A DNA stretch of 30,063 nt from Ramicandelaber brevisporus (GCA_025201865.1 MU602760.1:1-30063); one strand, 5' to 3'. Counted from the stretch's first letter, positions 10,694-19,774 are shown. Numbers and translations: made by a program. Notes: a model not told the origin generated them from the letters alone.

Positions 10694-11440
10694 ATGTCGT
10701 CTGCCATCAAAGTTGAGATTGTCTACTTCCCTGTCGTCGCCAAGGCTGAGGTGACGCGCGCACTGCTCACCCTTGGTGGTATCGAGTTCACCGAGGACAT
10801 GGTACACATGAAGGACTGGATGAGCGTGAAGGACACTCTGCCATTCGCCCAGCTGCCAATGATCCGCGTCAAGGATGCCGCGTCTGGCGAGCTTCTCGCC
10901 GAGCTGACCGAATCGTCGGCCATCGAGCGTTTCCTGGCCGCGCGTACTGGCCACAACGGCGACAACGAATTTGAGGACGCGCGTATCCAGGCCATTCGCA
11001 TCCAGTTTGAGGCTGCATTCCAAGCAATCATCACTTATTACTGGGCACCAGACGACCAGCGCGAGAAGGCGGCCGCTGATGTTCGTAAGGAGCTGGCTCA
11101 CCTCTTCAAGTACCACGAGCGCATTCTGGCCAAGAATGGCAGCAACGGCCACTACGTCGGTGAGAAGCTCACCTTCCTGGATCTGTTTGCAGTCAACTTG
11201 TACCTGTTTGCCAAGCGCGAGGGATTCGCTGCCGAGGTGAACGAAGAGGCTGCTCCGCTGTTCAACAAGGTTGTCGAGACAACCATGGCCGAGCCGAAGC
11301 TGGTGGAGTTTTATGCCGACGTCCAAACTCGCCATGAAGTGCAGAAGGCCGCTGACTTCCCAGCCAAAGTGCGTGCTGCGGTTGCTGCAAGAATGAAGGC
11401 TGCCGCTGCCGCAGGCACTTCTGCGGAAAAGGCCAATTAG
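10694..11440 (+). CDS. glutathione S-transferase, sigma-like, copy 1
   Basis: This 248-residue cytosolic GST has the thioredoxin-fold N domain (about 1-85) and the all-helical C domain (about 95-215). It conjugates glutathione to electrophiles or reduces peroxides. Tyr11, in the YFPVV context, is the expected catalytic tyrosine of sigma-type enzymes. The QLPMI turn and the ESSAI segment are the glutathione-binding elements. The Gly-Arg pair that normally follows the catalytic strand, present in copy 2, is Ala-Lys here. It is about 88% identical by eye to the inverted copy at 15754-16491, with almost all differences after residue 100. The C terminus is Ala-rich. The start is set by the homologous start in copy 2 and by the TATA-leader spacing. 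Confidence 0.95.
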   Translation: MSSAIKVEIVYFPVVAKAEVTRALLTLGGIEFTEDMVHMKDWMSVKDTLPFAQLPMIRVKDAASGELLAELTESSAIERFLAARTGHNGDNEFEDARIQAIRIQFEAAFQAIITYYWAPDDQREKAAADVRKELAHLFKYHERILAKNGSNGHYVGEKLTFLDLFAVNLYLFAKREGFAAEVNEEAAPLFNKVVETTMAEPKLVEFYADVQTRHEVQKAADFPAKVRAAVAARMKAAAAAGTSAEKAN

Positions 11441-12018
11441 TTGAGCCACATCTTATACAAAGTAATTTCTTTAACAATATATTTGATATATATCTGATAT
11501 AACTTGACTGGTTGAGTGTCCGCTGTTTCATCTTATTTAATGTTGACAAGCATTCTCGCCGAGTAACAATCGATCGTGGTTTGCAGAGTCATCAGGAATA
11601 ATAGCCAGCTATTCCTTGCTTTCATTACCAATTGGCATTTGGATAAACAGTAGCACACTTAAATGTTAGGTCTAGATTCGAGTCAACTGTGGATAGATTC
11701 ACCGTTCAGAGTTGCTCACCAGCTCTGTCTAACTGCTGTTTGATTGGCGTATTCTGGAAACGTTTAGGACAATCTCACATTCAGAACGTATTCACCCAAT
11801 TTATCCACTAACTCACTTATAGTCAGTTCCAGTCAGCCGTTGGAGAAGACTACAAACTTTCACAACTGATGCTACTGATATGTGACACTCTCTCAACTCT
11901 CTCTTCAGGATGCTATTTGAACAGATGCATCCATTCTCTCTCTACAACAGCGTATTCTGTAAATATGTTTTTAATTGAATCAAGTGACTATTTTAATGGT
12001 TTTTTACAAATGGAGCGA
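11441..12018. other. intergenic DNA with a decayed gene X fragment, otherwise featureless
   Basis: I see no gene of its own. The stretch contains the GST1 3' region (AT-rich to about 11505), a degenerate segment at about 11605-11757 related to the one at 15445-15608, and weakly similar sequence to gene X for some tens of bases beyond. From about 11870 to 12018 I see only CT-rich and AT-rich sequence. Confidence 0.5.
11697..11757 (+). pseudogene. decayed gene X fragment A (dispersed repeat)
   Basis: This 61-bp segment is nearly identical to 15548-15608. Its last 27 bases (11731-11757) match, with about two mismatches, the stretch of gene X at 13753-13779 on the minus strand that codes for the start of its first membrane span. 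After the shared CTGG the similarity to gene X becomes faint and gapped. It lies 3' of GST1 on the same strand, the same relative position that intact gene X holds 3' of GST2. Confidence 0.6.
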
Positions 12019-12095
12019 TTAATGGGCCGGCCAAGTTGATTCCTCGTTCTTTTCATTGATATCAAGAAGTTTGCTACCACTCTCATGTAGTTCGC

Positions 12096-12626
12096 TTACT
12101 GATGTGCTATTTGTTCCTTTAAGTGCTTGGTAATAGACTGCACGGTGGAGTCACAATCTTCTAGTATATGCCATGCTTTTGGCAAAACGATTTCAAGCAA
12201 CCAATATATTCTTTCAGCGGGAAACACTGTTTTTGTATAATACAGTTTCAGTTCACTGAGTGGAAACAAACGGATTATGTCTCCAATTTTCATAGTACAC
12301 ACTCGGAGTTGAAGTTCTTTTATCAAAACTATCGCATGAATAAGCGCTTCAAAAACCCGCGATTCTAACAATAGACTGTAGGGGATACCACTATGACGGC
12401 CAAGCCGAACTGCATCACACAAATATGACACACTGCGTCCAATCTCCGTTGAGCTCAGTGATTCACTGCCAAGTAGTAGTTCGATGTATTTCATGGATAG
12501 TTCACTTTCAATTACAAAACGTTTGACTTTTGATGACTGAGCTGAAGGAGGCGTACCCGGGGAGTTGACAGCAGCCTGCGGCTCACTGGTGCGCTTCGAA
12601 ACTGACTTTGTCGAGTCTGCGGTCAT
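12096..12626 (-). CDS. unrecognised ORF, probably a downstream exon
   Basis: This open frame of 176 residues belongs to no family I recognise. It has a Ser/Pro/Thr-rich first third (to about residue 38), then a helical, Leu-rich remainder. It is probably not complete. Removing a GTTAGT...CCAG intron at 12629-12706 joins it in frame to a further open exon (12707 to about 12909) that has no ATG, so its true start is likely further upstream, perhaps inside gene X. At the 3' end another frame is open from about 12140 to a stop at 12019-12021 and reads like an ordinary charged C terminus. This hints at a frameshift or another splice. It could be a real multi-exon gene or a decaying one. Confidence 0.45.
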   Translation of the reverse strand: MTADSTKSVSKRTSEPQAAVNSPGTPPSAQSSKVKRFVIESELSMKYIELLLGSESLSSTEIGRSVSYLCDAVRLGRHSGIPYSLLLESRVFEALIHAIVLIKELQLRVCTMKIGDIIRLFPLSELKLYYTKTVFPAERIYWLLEIVLPKAWHILEDCDSTVQSITKHLKEQIAHQ

Positions 12627-12628
12627 TT

Positions 12629-12706
12629 CTGGACAATGGAAAGAGAGTGCGTAGTTGTATTACTTTCAGAATGAAAGAGAGGAAGAAGGAAGGCATAGTT
12701 ACTAAC
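12629..12706 (-). other. probable 78-nt spliceosomal intron
   Basis: On the minus strand this stretch begins GTTAGT and ends in a pyrimidine-rich tract and CCAG. Splicing it joins a Gly/Val-ending upstream frame (phase 1) to the 176-residue ORF in frame. The upstream exon stays open for about 200 bases and has the charged, Ser-rich composition of a linker. It is one of the few introns I can propose in the window. Confidence 0.5.
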
Positions 12707-12994
12707 CAACACTTGCAGTCGAGTTTATATCTTGACTTTTTGGTACCTCGCGTTCAGCACTAACTTTCGGTTGCACTAGTCGCTCTGCGTTCCTCCCATC
12801 TGAATTATCAGACACAAAGACACTCTTTGTGCGAAAATAGTGATCACAAATAAAAGCAGTCCTTTTTGTTGTTCCTTTTCGTAAAAAGAGGAAGCAGATA
12901 TTGCGCCGCCTTTGACAAGAAAAAAAGAAGAGTGCTATTTGAAAAAGGTGAAAAAGGTGTTGAGAATATTGAAAGAGTTTAAATAGATGAATGA

Positions 12995-15139
12995 CTATCC
13001 AATGAGATGAACTGGAATATACGGAGTAGAGCGTGTGTATACGATAACGGGCTTTTCTAACCAGGTTAAACGACCATACTCCCTTAATCCCACGTTAACA
13101 ACCGCTATAATGGCGATGCAATAACCGTCATTAACTACCCGACCAAGGAGACTTTTACCATATTTGGCTGAATAAATGTTGTCACGAATGTTGTTCGCAG
13201 AACCAAGCAGTACTTTACACGGCTCGATGGTGTAGGTGCGAACATTATACTTTACAACATCACGGTTAACAGCGTTTTCAAACTTAGGGTCAATATCTGG
13301 CTTTCCACAACATGGATATGAAATCAGTGAAAAGGCCTCGATAAAATAGAATCCAGCGCGATGAAGGCACGATGTTGTTCCAGGTCTGTCAATGAGCATA
13401 CCATCCTCCTTTGAAGAGCTAGATGGTTGACCAATTAGATTCACATAGGGACCAGCGGCTGATTTTGAGACACTCTCACGAGATTCGAGTAGTGCAGCGG
13501 TTTGACACCCAACACAGATGCGCTTGGCACTTGTAGCATCGCTGAAATTAACGATTGCACGCCTGCACGACACAAAGTCGTGGAATGTAGTGTCTGGCCA
13601 GTACAAATTATTCAATACGCTTGCCAACCCAGTAAACACTGCAATGAGCACGTTGAGAGCCGGACGAATGTCAATACTCAGCGTGAATTGACTTATAATG
13701 TTTTGTCCAGCAATCAATCCAATAATGACCGCAGCCATGCAACTGAATATAACCAGAATGCGCCAATCAAACCGCAGTTCGAATTTACCTCGTCGTAAAA
13801 GTCGATGTGCATACATCTCTGGAACCATAAGAGATGTACATGATGGATGGACAAGTACCGGCTGCTTCTGTTGTTCCTGTGATTGTTGAGCATCTGTAGT
13901 ATCTCCAACATCCACTGAGTTCATATAATCAAACACTTCATTGCAGCGCAAAGGACATGGTTTACTCGCATCACAGCGTAGGCTTCGAAAGTATAATCTA
14001 TTTTCATCATGCGGATTAATGGTCCAAAGCCCTTGAGTATCTGAATCACCTAATGAGGAAAAACGTCTCTGTGTGAAATTAGCCAATGATCTACGATAAC
14101 AAAACGAGAGGCTTTTTGAACCTACTACATCATTATAAAACATACACTGTTGTGCATTTCGTGGAACAACAGAATAACCAGTAATGCTCTCCAGGAGATT
14201 AATGAGTGTCTGAGGGCTGGCATCGACGTGTAAAAATATATCTGGGAGAGTATCATGTATTGGATCAAAGTTAATGTATTTATTTTTTACAACAAGAATC
14301 GTTACCAAAGTAAAATGTGAATATATGCATGGTCTTATTTCCAACAGCTTTTTGATAATTGTAGTTGATTTCCTCTTGGACAATATAAAACAAATAGTTG
14401 CAGCACGAGCAAGCATTGGGATTTCATCATTGACCAAATCACCCACTTCAGGTACGATTCTTATCATTTCATCTACCAAAGTCCAAGTAAACATGTCTAG
14501 GTTTATACGAATATTCTCTGCACTGGAAATGATCTTTGGAGAGGTGCCTGATTTGTAGAATGGTGTGGTTTCAGGCAAGTTGATTTCGTTGTCATCTGTT
14601 GTTATTGCAAGTAAGAGCATGTGATTGATTGCCTGTTGCAGTGTTCCAACATCTCTATTCTTCTTATTGACATAAATACCATTTGAATCTTGCTCAATTC
14701 CATAATGCAACAGTAATATCGCGACGCTAACATTATCCAAAAATGGTCCACAATGGTTTTGATTCATAAATTTGGAGTAGGCCCATTCGAGTTTGGAGAT
14801 ATCATGCTGCGATGTTAATATAATGCTGAGTTCGTTGATTATATCCATTAAATCTGCAGCAGTTGTTATTGCTGGAATATGATCTTCTACTGGTATGGAG
14901 ACATGGTCACTTTGGTTGGTTTCTGGAGAAAGGTTACTGCTAGGAGAGTTCTGCATGAGAAGTGATGGAGTATGACGAAGGATGGAGATGATACGACTAA
15001 AGTATGATGTAGCTGATGAATTGCTGTTGCCTGGATTCGGAACTGGAGAGTATGAATCGCTATTATCGTGAGCATTCTTCTCCCCAAGTTTGATGAACTG
15101 GCTGAACCTGGTGAACAGGCGCGATATGAAAGAGTACAT
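12995..15139 (-). CDS. gene X: unrecognised 714-residue membrane protein
   Basis: I do not recognise this protein. It has an Asn/Ser-rich N terminus (about 1-85), then a mostly helical soluble region (about 90-380). A small Cys cluster follows (CDASKPCPLRC, about 400-410), then a Gln-rich linker. Two close membrane spans lie at about 460-481 and 495-517, and then a Cys-containing C-terminal region with a third hydrophobic stretch near 683-697. There is no signal peptide. Two decayed fragments of the span region lie nearby (11697-11757 and 15548-15683), so it belongs to a duplicated locus. A GTTAGA donor near 13061 and an AAAG acceptor at 12910 could instead splice it in frame to the ORFs downstream, making one larger gene. 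Its strand and position tie it to GST2. Codon choice is more A/T-ending than in the conserved genes. Confidence 0.7.
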   Translation of the reverse strand: MYSFISRLFTRFSQFIKLGEKNAHDNSDSYSPVPNPGNSNSSATSYFSRIISILRHTPSLLMQNSPSSNLSPETNQSDHVSIPVEDHIPAITTAADLMDIINELSIILTSQHDISKLEWAYSKFMNQNHCGPFLDNVSVAILLLHYGIEQDSNGIYVNKKNRDVGTLQQAINHMLLLAITTDDNEINLPETTPFYKSGTSPKIISSAENIRINLDMFTWTLVDEMIRIVPEVGDLVNDEIPMLARAATICFILSKRKSTTIIKKLLEIRPCIYSHFTLVTILVVKNKYINFDPIHDTLPDIFLHVDASPQTLINLLESITGYSVVPRNAQQCMFYNDVVGSKSLSFCYRRSLANFTQRRFSSLGDSDTQGLWTINPHDENRLYFRSLRCDASKPCPLRCNEVFDYMNSVDVGDTTDAQQSQEQQKQPVLVHPSCTSLMVPEMYAHRLLRRGKFELRFDWRILVIFSCMAAVIIGLIAGQNIISQFTLSIDIRPALNVLIAVFTGLASVLNNLYWPDTTFHDFVSCRRAIVNFSDATSAKRICVGCQTAALLESRESVSKSAAGPYVNLIGQPSSSSKEDGMLIDRPGTTSCLHRAGFYFIEAFSLISYPCCGKPDIDPKFENAVNRDVVKYNVRTYTIEPCKVLLGSANNIRDNIYSAKYGKSLLGRVVNDGYCIAIIAVVNVGLREYGRLTWLEKPVIVYTRSTPYIPVHLIG

Positions 15140-15547
15140 TGATTCAAGAATAGAAAATGTTGCAGGTTGCGATGAGGGTGTGTGAGCGAGACGAGGGTTG
15201 TTGTCAGCGAGCAGTTGTGGTCTTCATATCACTTCAAGAAGTACTCACAATTTCGAGCGCATGCACAGTTGTTTGGCTGTTGAGTTGATACAGCTCACGC
15301 GAACTGCTGTAAACACTTATTGGATATTTTTAACAACAGAGCACGAGAACTCACTTTGACTTTTAACAAGTCCTCGTGAACTGATTATTATGATTCCCAG
15401 TTCGACTTCGCAGTCACATTCATCTATTTTTACATACCCTTGCTCCACCTGCGGATCTTTGGTTGGCATAAACAGAGCATCCATTTCTTTTTTCAAAGAG
15501 TAGCATAATTAGACTAAGGTGATAGGGTTCAACCAAAATTTGGCTAC
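15140..15547. other. gene X upstream region, no gene seen
   Basis: This should hold the promoter and leader of gene X on the minus strand. I see no TATA box or other clear element. From about 15445 the sequence begins to resemble the region before fragment A (for example TTGGCAT...ATAAACAG, then AGCA), so the right end is probably part of the decayed duplicated segment. Confidence 0.4.
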
Positions 15548-15683
15548 ATTCACCGTTCAGAGTTGCTTACCAGCTCTGTCTAACTGCGATGTGATTGGCG
15601 CATTCTGGCCAGACTCTACATTCCACGACTTTGTATCATGTAAACGTACAACTGTCATTTTCAGTGATGTTGCCAGTGTCAAA
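15548..15683 (+). pseudogene. decayed gene X fragment B with internal deletion
   Basis: Positions 15548-15608 repeat fragment A. Positions 15606-15683 match gene X at 13523-13600 (minus strand) at about 61 of 78 bases by eye. In gene X these two parts lie about 150 bases apart. Both joined ends carry CTGG, so the fragment looks like a deletion across CTGG microhomology. The frame matching WPD-TFHDFVSC stays open and most changes are transitions. It lies between gene X and GST2 on the opposite strand to both. Confidence 0.65.
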
Positions 15684-15753
15684 AATGCAACAGTCTTTCA
15701 AAGGAAAACAAATACCTTGCTAATGAAAGCATTCAACTTAGGATGAGGTTCAA

Positions 15754-16491
15754 TTAGTTAGACTCTTTTGCTGCTTCGGCAGCAGCCTTCATTCTTGCGG
15801 CAATTGCAGCACGCTGTTTACCAGGGAAGTCAGCAGCCTTCTGCTCTTCGTTACGAACATGCACATCAGCATAAAACTCCGCCAGCTTTGGCTCGGCCAT
15901 GGTGGTCTCGACAACCTTGTTGAACAGTGGCGCAGCCTCTTCGCTCACCTCAGCAGCGAATCCCTCACGCTTGGCAAACAGGTACAGGTAGGCGGCAAAC
16001 AGATCTGGAACGGTGAGCTTCTCGCCGACATAGTGGCCGTTGCTGCCGTTCTTGGCCAGAATGCGCTCGTGGTACTTGAAGAGGTGAGCCAGCTCCTTGC
16101 GAACATCGGCGGCAGCCTTCTCACGCTGGTCGTCTGGTGACCAGTAGTAGATACTAATCGCCTTGAGCGCAGCCTCAAATTGGACGCGAATAGCCTGGAT
16201 ACGCGCATCTTCAAACTCGTTGTCACCGTTGTGGCCAGTACGCGCGGCCAGGAAACGCTCGATAGCCGACGACTCGGTCAGCTCAGCAAGAAGCTCGCCA
16301 GATGCAGCGTCCTTGACACGGATCATTGGCAGCTGAGCAAATGGCAGAGTGTCCTTCACGCTCATCCAATCCTTCATATGCACCATCTCCTCGGTGAACT
16401 CGATACCACCCAGAGTGAGCAGTGCACGCGTCACCTCGGCTCTACCAACGACAGGGAAGTAGACAATCTCGACCTTGATGGCAGACGACAT
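15754..16491 (-). CDS. glutathione S-transferase, sigma-like, copy 2
   Basis: This 245-residue cytosolic GST is a paralogue of the gene at 10694 in inverted orientation. The same landmarks are present: Tyr11, then VVGRAEV (the standard sigma-type Gly-Arg, unlike copy 1), the QLPMI turn and ESSAI. The frame is open for 99 codons upstream, but the Met at 16491 aligns exactly with the copy 1 start. The upstream part is promoter with a TATA box, so the long reading frame is not the protein. Relative to copy 1, the first 100 residues carry three or four substitutions while the C domain and tail carry more than twenty. The substitutions fall in the helices that build the hydrophobic-substrate pocket, which suggests a changed substrate range. 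Confidence 0.94.
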   Translation of the reverse strand: MSSAIKVEIVYFPVVGRAEVTRALLTLGGIEFTEEMVHMKDWMSVKDTLPFAQLPMIRVKDAASGELLAELTESSAIERFLAARTGHNGDNEFEDARIQAIRVQFEAALKAISIYYWSPDDQREKAAADVRKELAHLFKYHERILAKNGSNGHYVGEKLTVPDLFAAYLYLFAKREGFAAEVSEEAAPLFNKVVETTMAEPKLAEFYADVHVRNEEQKAADFPGKQRAAIAARMKAAAEAAKESN

Positions 16492-16965
16492 TGGTTGATA
16501 GTGTGCGTTTGTGTGTGCGCTTGTGCGTGCGGTTGTGCGTGTTTGAAGTGATGTTGCGTAGTGTTTTGCGATAAAGTCAGATGATTGTGGATCAGCAGAC
16601 TTGAGCTTCTCGAATTGAGATGCTTTTATAGGGAACACTACTGCGTACAGCCCGGAGCCGTAACCGATCAGCCGATTAAGACTGGAAGCTCGCATCCGCA
16701 GCGTCCGCAGCCTGACAAATCGATTCAACGCTCGTGTAGCATCCCTGACTAAGCACTTTGAGTGAGTATGACCTTTTAAAACAGACATATTACCTTATAG
16801 TATTCAATCTTGAGAGTGGGGGAGCGATGGCTTGATGCGATGAATACGTAGCGAACGCCCCCGCCCCCGTATTGGATGAGGCAGATCAACTTCGGCATTC
16901 GGCACTGAAGTTCGCGTTCTTGCCGAAGTCTGCTTCCATGCAAATTTTTCACACCAAAAAAAACT
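16492..16965. promoter_or_regulatory. divergent region: GST2 promoter and m-AAA protease upstream region
   Basis: On the minus side lie the GST2 leader (GT-rich on the plus strand, 16500-16545) and TATAAAAG at 16623-16630, read on the minus strand. Three blocks shared with the GST1 promoter (16617-16645, 16653-16665, 16703-16737) follow, then a TTAGTCA AP-1/Yap1-like site at 16746-16752. The rest, up to the protease start at 16966, contains a C-rich run (about 16858-16868) and an A-rich run just before the ATG. I see no gene. Confidence 0.7.
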
Positions 16966-19774
16966 ATGTTGTATAGAAACAGTTTGCTGATGCGCTCGCA
17001 ACGCGTCATGTTGCCACTGTTGCAGCGCAGTGCTCGACGATCTACACTCACTGCTACTGCTGCTGTTGCTGTTGCTGCTACTGCTTCTTCAGCCACTACA
17101 GCGACTGCAGCCCTGTGCTCCACAATCTCTCGCGGTGCCTCTGCTGCAAACAGCCACGTTTCATCTGGACTTGATCTCTCACAGCTGCGACAGCGTTCTT
17201 TACGCCGTGCTCTGTTATCGACGTCAGCCATTACTCTCAAGTCTGATGTTCCCAAAGGGTTCGAGTCAGTATTCTCTGAAAACACTGGCAAAGAGCCCAA
17301 GAAGCAGACTGACCGCGAGGACAAGGATATCGACGAAGCCAACGAAGACAGTGGTGAACAAAAGATCCGGCGGAAGAGTGAGCCACAGCCATCAAAGCGA
17401 CGCAACGATGAGTTTGATGAGGATGAAGATGTCGTCGATGAATCTGCCATCACTCGTCGCAAGAATGGACGCACAACACGCAGCCGTGGCGGTTCATCGC
17501 GATCCATTCGAAATGATGAAGCGGAATCTGAGGTTGATCGCGATTACCAGCGCTGGTTGGAACGCGAGCGAGAGAAGGAGCGCCAGAAGGAGCATGATCA
17601 TGAGCGCGATGGCAGAGAAGAAGCAAAGTCTGAAGGTAAAGATGGCAAAGATGGCAAAGATGGCAAGAAGGCTGGCCAAGGTAAAGACGAGATTCCAGAT
17701 CTCAAGGATTTCTTCAACTCGAATTCCAATAACCTAGTTCCACTGCTGATCACTACGCTGTTGCTGCTTCAGCTGACGAGTTGGTCGAGCAATACTGGCG
17801 TTGTTGAGATTACAATGCAGGAGTTTGAGACAAATTTGCTGGCAAAGGGACTGGTTGAGAAGTTGACTGTTGTTAACCGTAACAGAGTTCGCGTTCATCT
17901 GAAGCCGTATGCCGAGATCCAACGCGCTGGAATGGATGAGAATGGCGAACACTCGAAGGTTGGTGGAGTGCCAGTTGAAGTCGTTGGCCGTGGCGGCGGC
18001 GGTGCCAACAGATTTGGACCGCAGTACATGTTCACGATTGGTTCGATTGAGGCCTTTGAGCGCCAATTGACGGAGGCCCAGAAAGAACTCGGCATTCCGC
18101 TCGAGAAGAGACTGCCTGTGACTTACACTGACGAGGTCAGTCTTGGTGCAACCATGTTCCAGCTGCTACCAACCATGCTGCTGATTGGTGCGTTTGTATG
18201 GATGTCCCGCCGTGCTGGTGGCGCTGGCGGCGGAAGCGGTGGCATCTTTGGCATTGGCAAATCACGCGCCAAGCTGTTCAACCAGGAAACTGACATCAAA
18301 GTCAAGTTCAAGGATGTCGCCGGCATGGATGAAGCCAAAGAGGAGATTATGGAGTTTGTCAAGTTCCTCAAGGATCCAGCTGCGTATGAGCGACTCGGCG
18401 CCAAGATTCCAAAGGGTGCAATCCTGAGCGGAAGTCCCGGTACAGGNNNNNNNNNNNNNNNNNNNNNNNNNNNNNNNNNNNNNNNNNNNNNNNNNNNNNN
18501 NNNNNNNNNNNNNNNNNNNNNNNNNNNNNNNNNNNNNNNNNNNNNNNNNNNNNNNNNNNNNNNNNNNNNNNNNNNNNNNNNNNNNNNNNNNNNNNNNNNN
18601 NNNNNNNNNNNNNNNNNNNNNNNNNNNNNNNNNNNNNNNNNNNNNNNNNNNNNNNNNNNNNNNNNNNNNNNNNNNNNNNNNNNNNNNNNNNNNNNNNNNN
18701 NNNNNNNNNNNNNNNNNNNNNNNNNNNNNNNNNNNNNNNNNNNNNNNNNNNNNNNNNNNNNNNNNNNNNNNNNNNNNNNNNNNNNNNNNNNNNNNNNNNN
18801 NNNNNNNNNNNNNNNNNNNNNNNNNNNNNNNNNNNNNNNNNNNNNNNNNNNNNNNNNNNNNNNNNNNNNNNNNNNNNNNNNNNNNNNNNNNNNNNNNNNN
18901 NNNNNNNNNNNNNNNNNNNNNNNNNNNNNNNNNNNNNNNNNNNNNNNNNNNNNNNNNNNNNNNNNNNNNNNNNNNNNNNNNNNNNNNNNNNNNNNNNNNN
19001 NNNNNNNNNNNNNNNNNNNNNNNNNNNNNNNNNNNNNNNNNNNNNNNNNNNNNNNNNNNNNNNNNNNNNNNNNNNNNNNNNNNNNNNNNNNNNNNNNNNN
19101 NNNNNNNNNNNNNNNNNNNNNNNNNNNNNNNNNNNNNNNNNNNNNNNNNNNNNNNNNNNNNNNNNNNNNNNNNNNNNNNNNNNNNNNNNNNNNNNNNNNN
19201 NNNNNNNNNNNNNNNNNNNNNNNNNNNNNNNNNNNNNNNNNNNNNNNNNNNNNNNNNNNNNNNNNNNNNNNNNNNNNNNNNNNNNNNNNNNNNNNNNNNN
19301 NNNNNNNNNNNNNNNNNNNNNNNNNNNNNNNNNNNNNNNNNNNNNNNNNNNNNNNNNNNNNNNNNNGCTCAGGATGATCTCTCCAAGGTCACCAAGCAAG
19401 CCTACGCTCAAATCACCACATACGGCATGAACGAGCGTGTTGGCCAGCTGTGCTACAATGACCCACGCGAGAACCAAGAGCGTTTCCAGAAGCCATATTC
19501 TGAAGAGACTGGCAAGATGATTGATGAGGAAGTTCGCACTATGGTCACCATGGCGTACCAGCGTACAAAGAATCTGCTTGAAGAGAAGAAGTGGGCAGTC
19601 GAGAAGGTGGCACAGCTGCTGCTGAAGAAGGAGGTGCTCAATCGGGAAGACATGGTCGAGCTGCTGGGCAAGCGTCCATTCAAAGAGAAGGTGCAGTATG
19701 AAGACTATGTGCTGCCAGAGCCTTCTGGCGGTTCTTCTCAATCGTCAGAGGAATCTGCTCAGTCCCAATCGTAA
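16966..19774 (+). CDS. m-AAA protease subunit (Afg3/Yta12, FtsH family), interrupted by an assembly gap
   Basis: This is an ATP-dependent zinc protease of the mitochondrial inner membrane that degrades misfolded membrane proteins and processes imported ones. An Arg/Ala/Thr-rich, acid-free presequence (about 1-60) is followed by a highly charged region (about 95-240). Span 1 is at about 257-274, then the intermembrane-space FtsH-ext domain, then span 2 at about 396-414. The AAA domain opens at about 446 and Walker A begins at GSPGTG (489-494), where 920 N start. The sequence resumes with AQDDLSKVT of the M41 peptidase domain and ends in an acidic/Ser tail. The rest of the ATPase and the HExxH zinc site fall in the gap. 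The two sides are in different frames across it, so the N count is not exact. I cannot choose between Afg3 and Yta12. Confidence 0.92.
18447..19366. other. assembly gap of 920 N
   Basis: A run of 920 N lies inside the m-AAA protease gene. Family members have roughly 295 residues (about 885 bases) between the Walker A motif and the AQDDL segment, so the gap size is close to correct. However, 920 is not a multiple of three and the flanking frames disagree. A small size error or a short intron in the missing part would explain it. Confidence 0.97.

Noticed and set aside
10616-11449. 277-codon ORF antisense to GST1
   Set aside because: The equivalent antisense frame in GST2 is broken into separate pieces. 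It arises from codon bias of the GST and is not conserved.
12096-12160. 17-nt or 26-nt 'introns' that would restore an open frame to 12019
   Set aside because: Both start GT and end AG and give the right frame, but such lengths are below what fungal spliceosomes are known to remove. An indel or unrelated open frame is more likely.
16492-16788. 99-codon N-terminal extension of GST2
   Set aside because: It covers the TATA box and promoter blocks shared with GST1, and the Met at 16491 aligns with the GST1 start.
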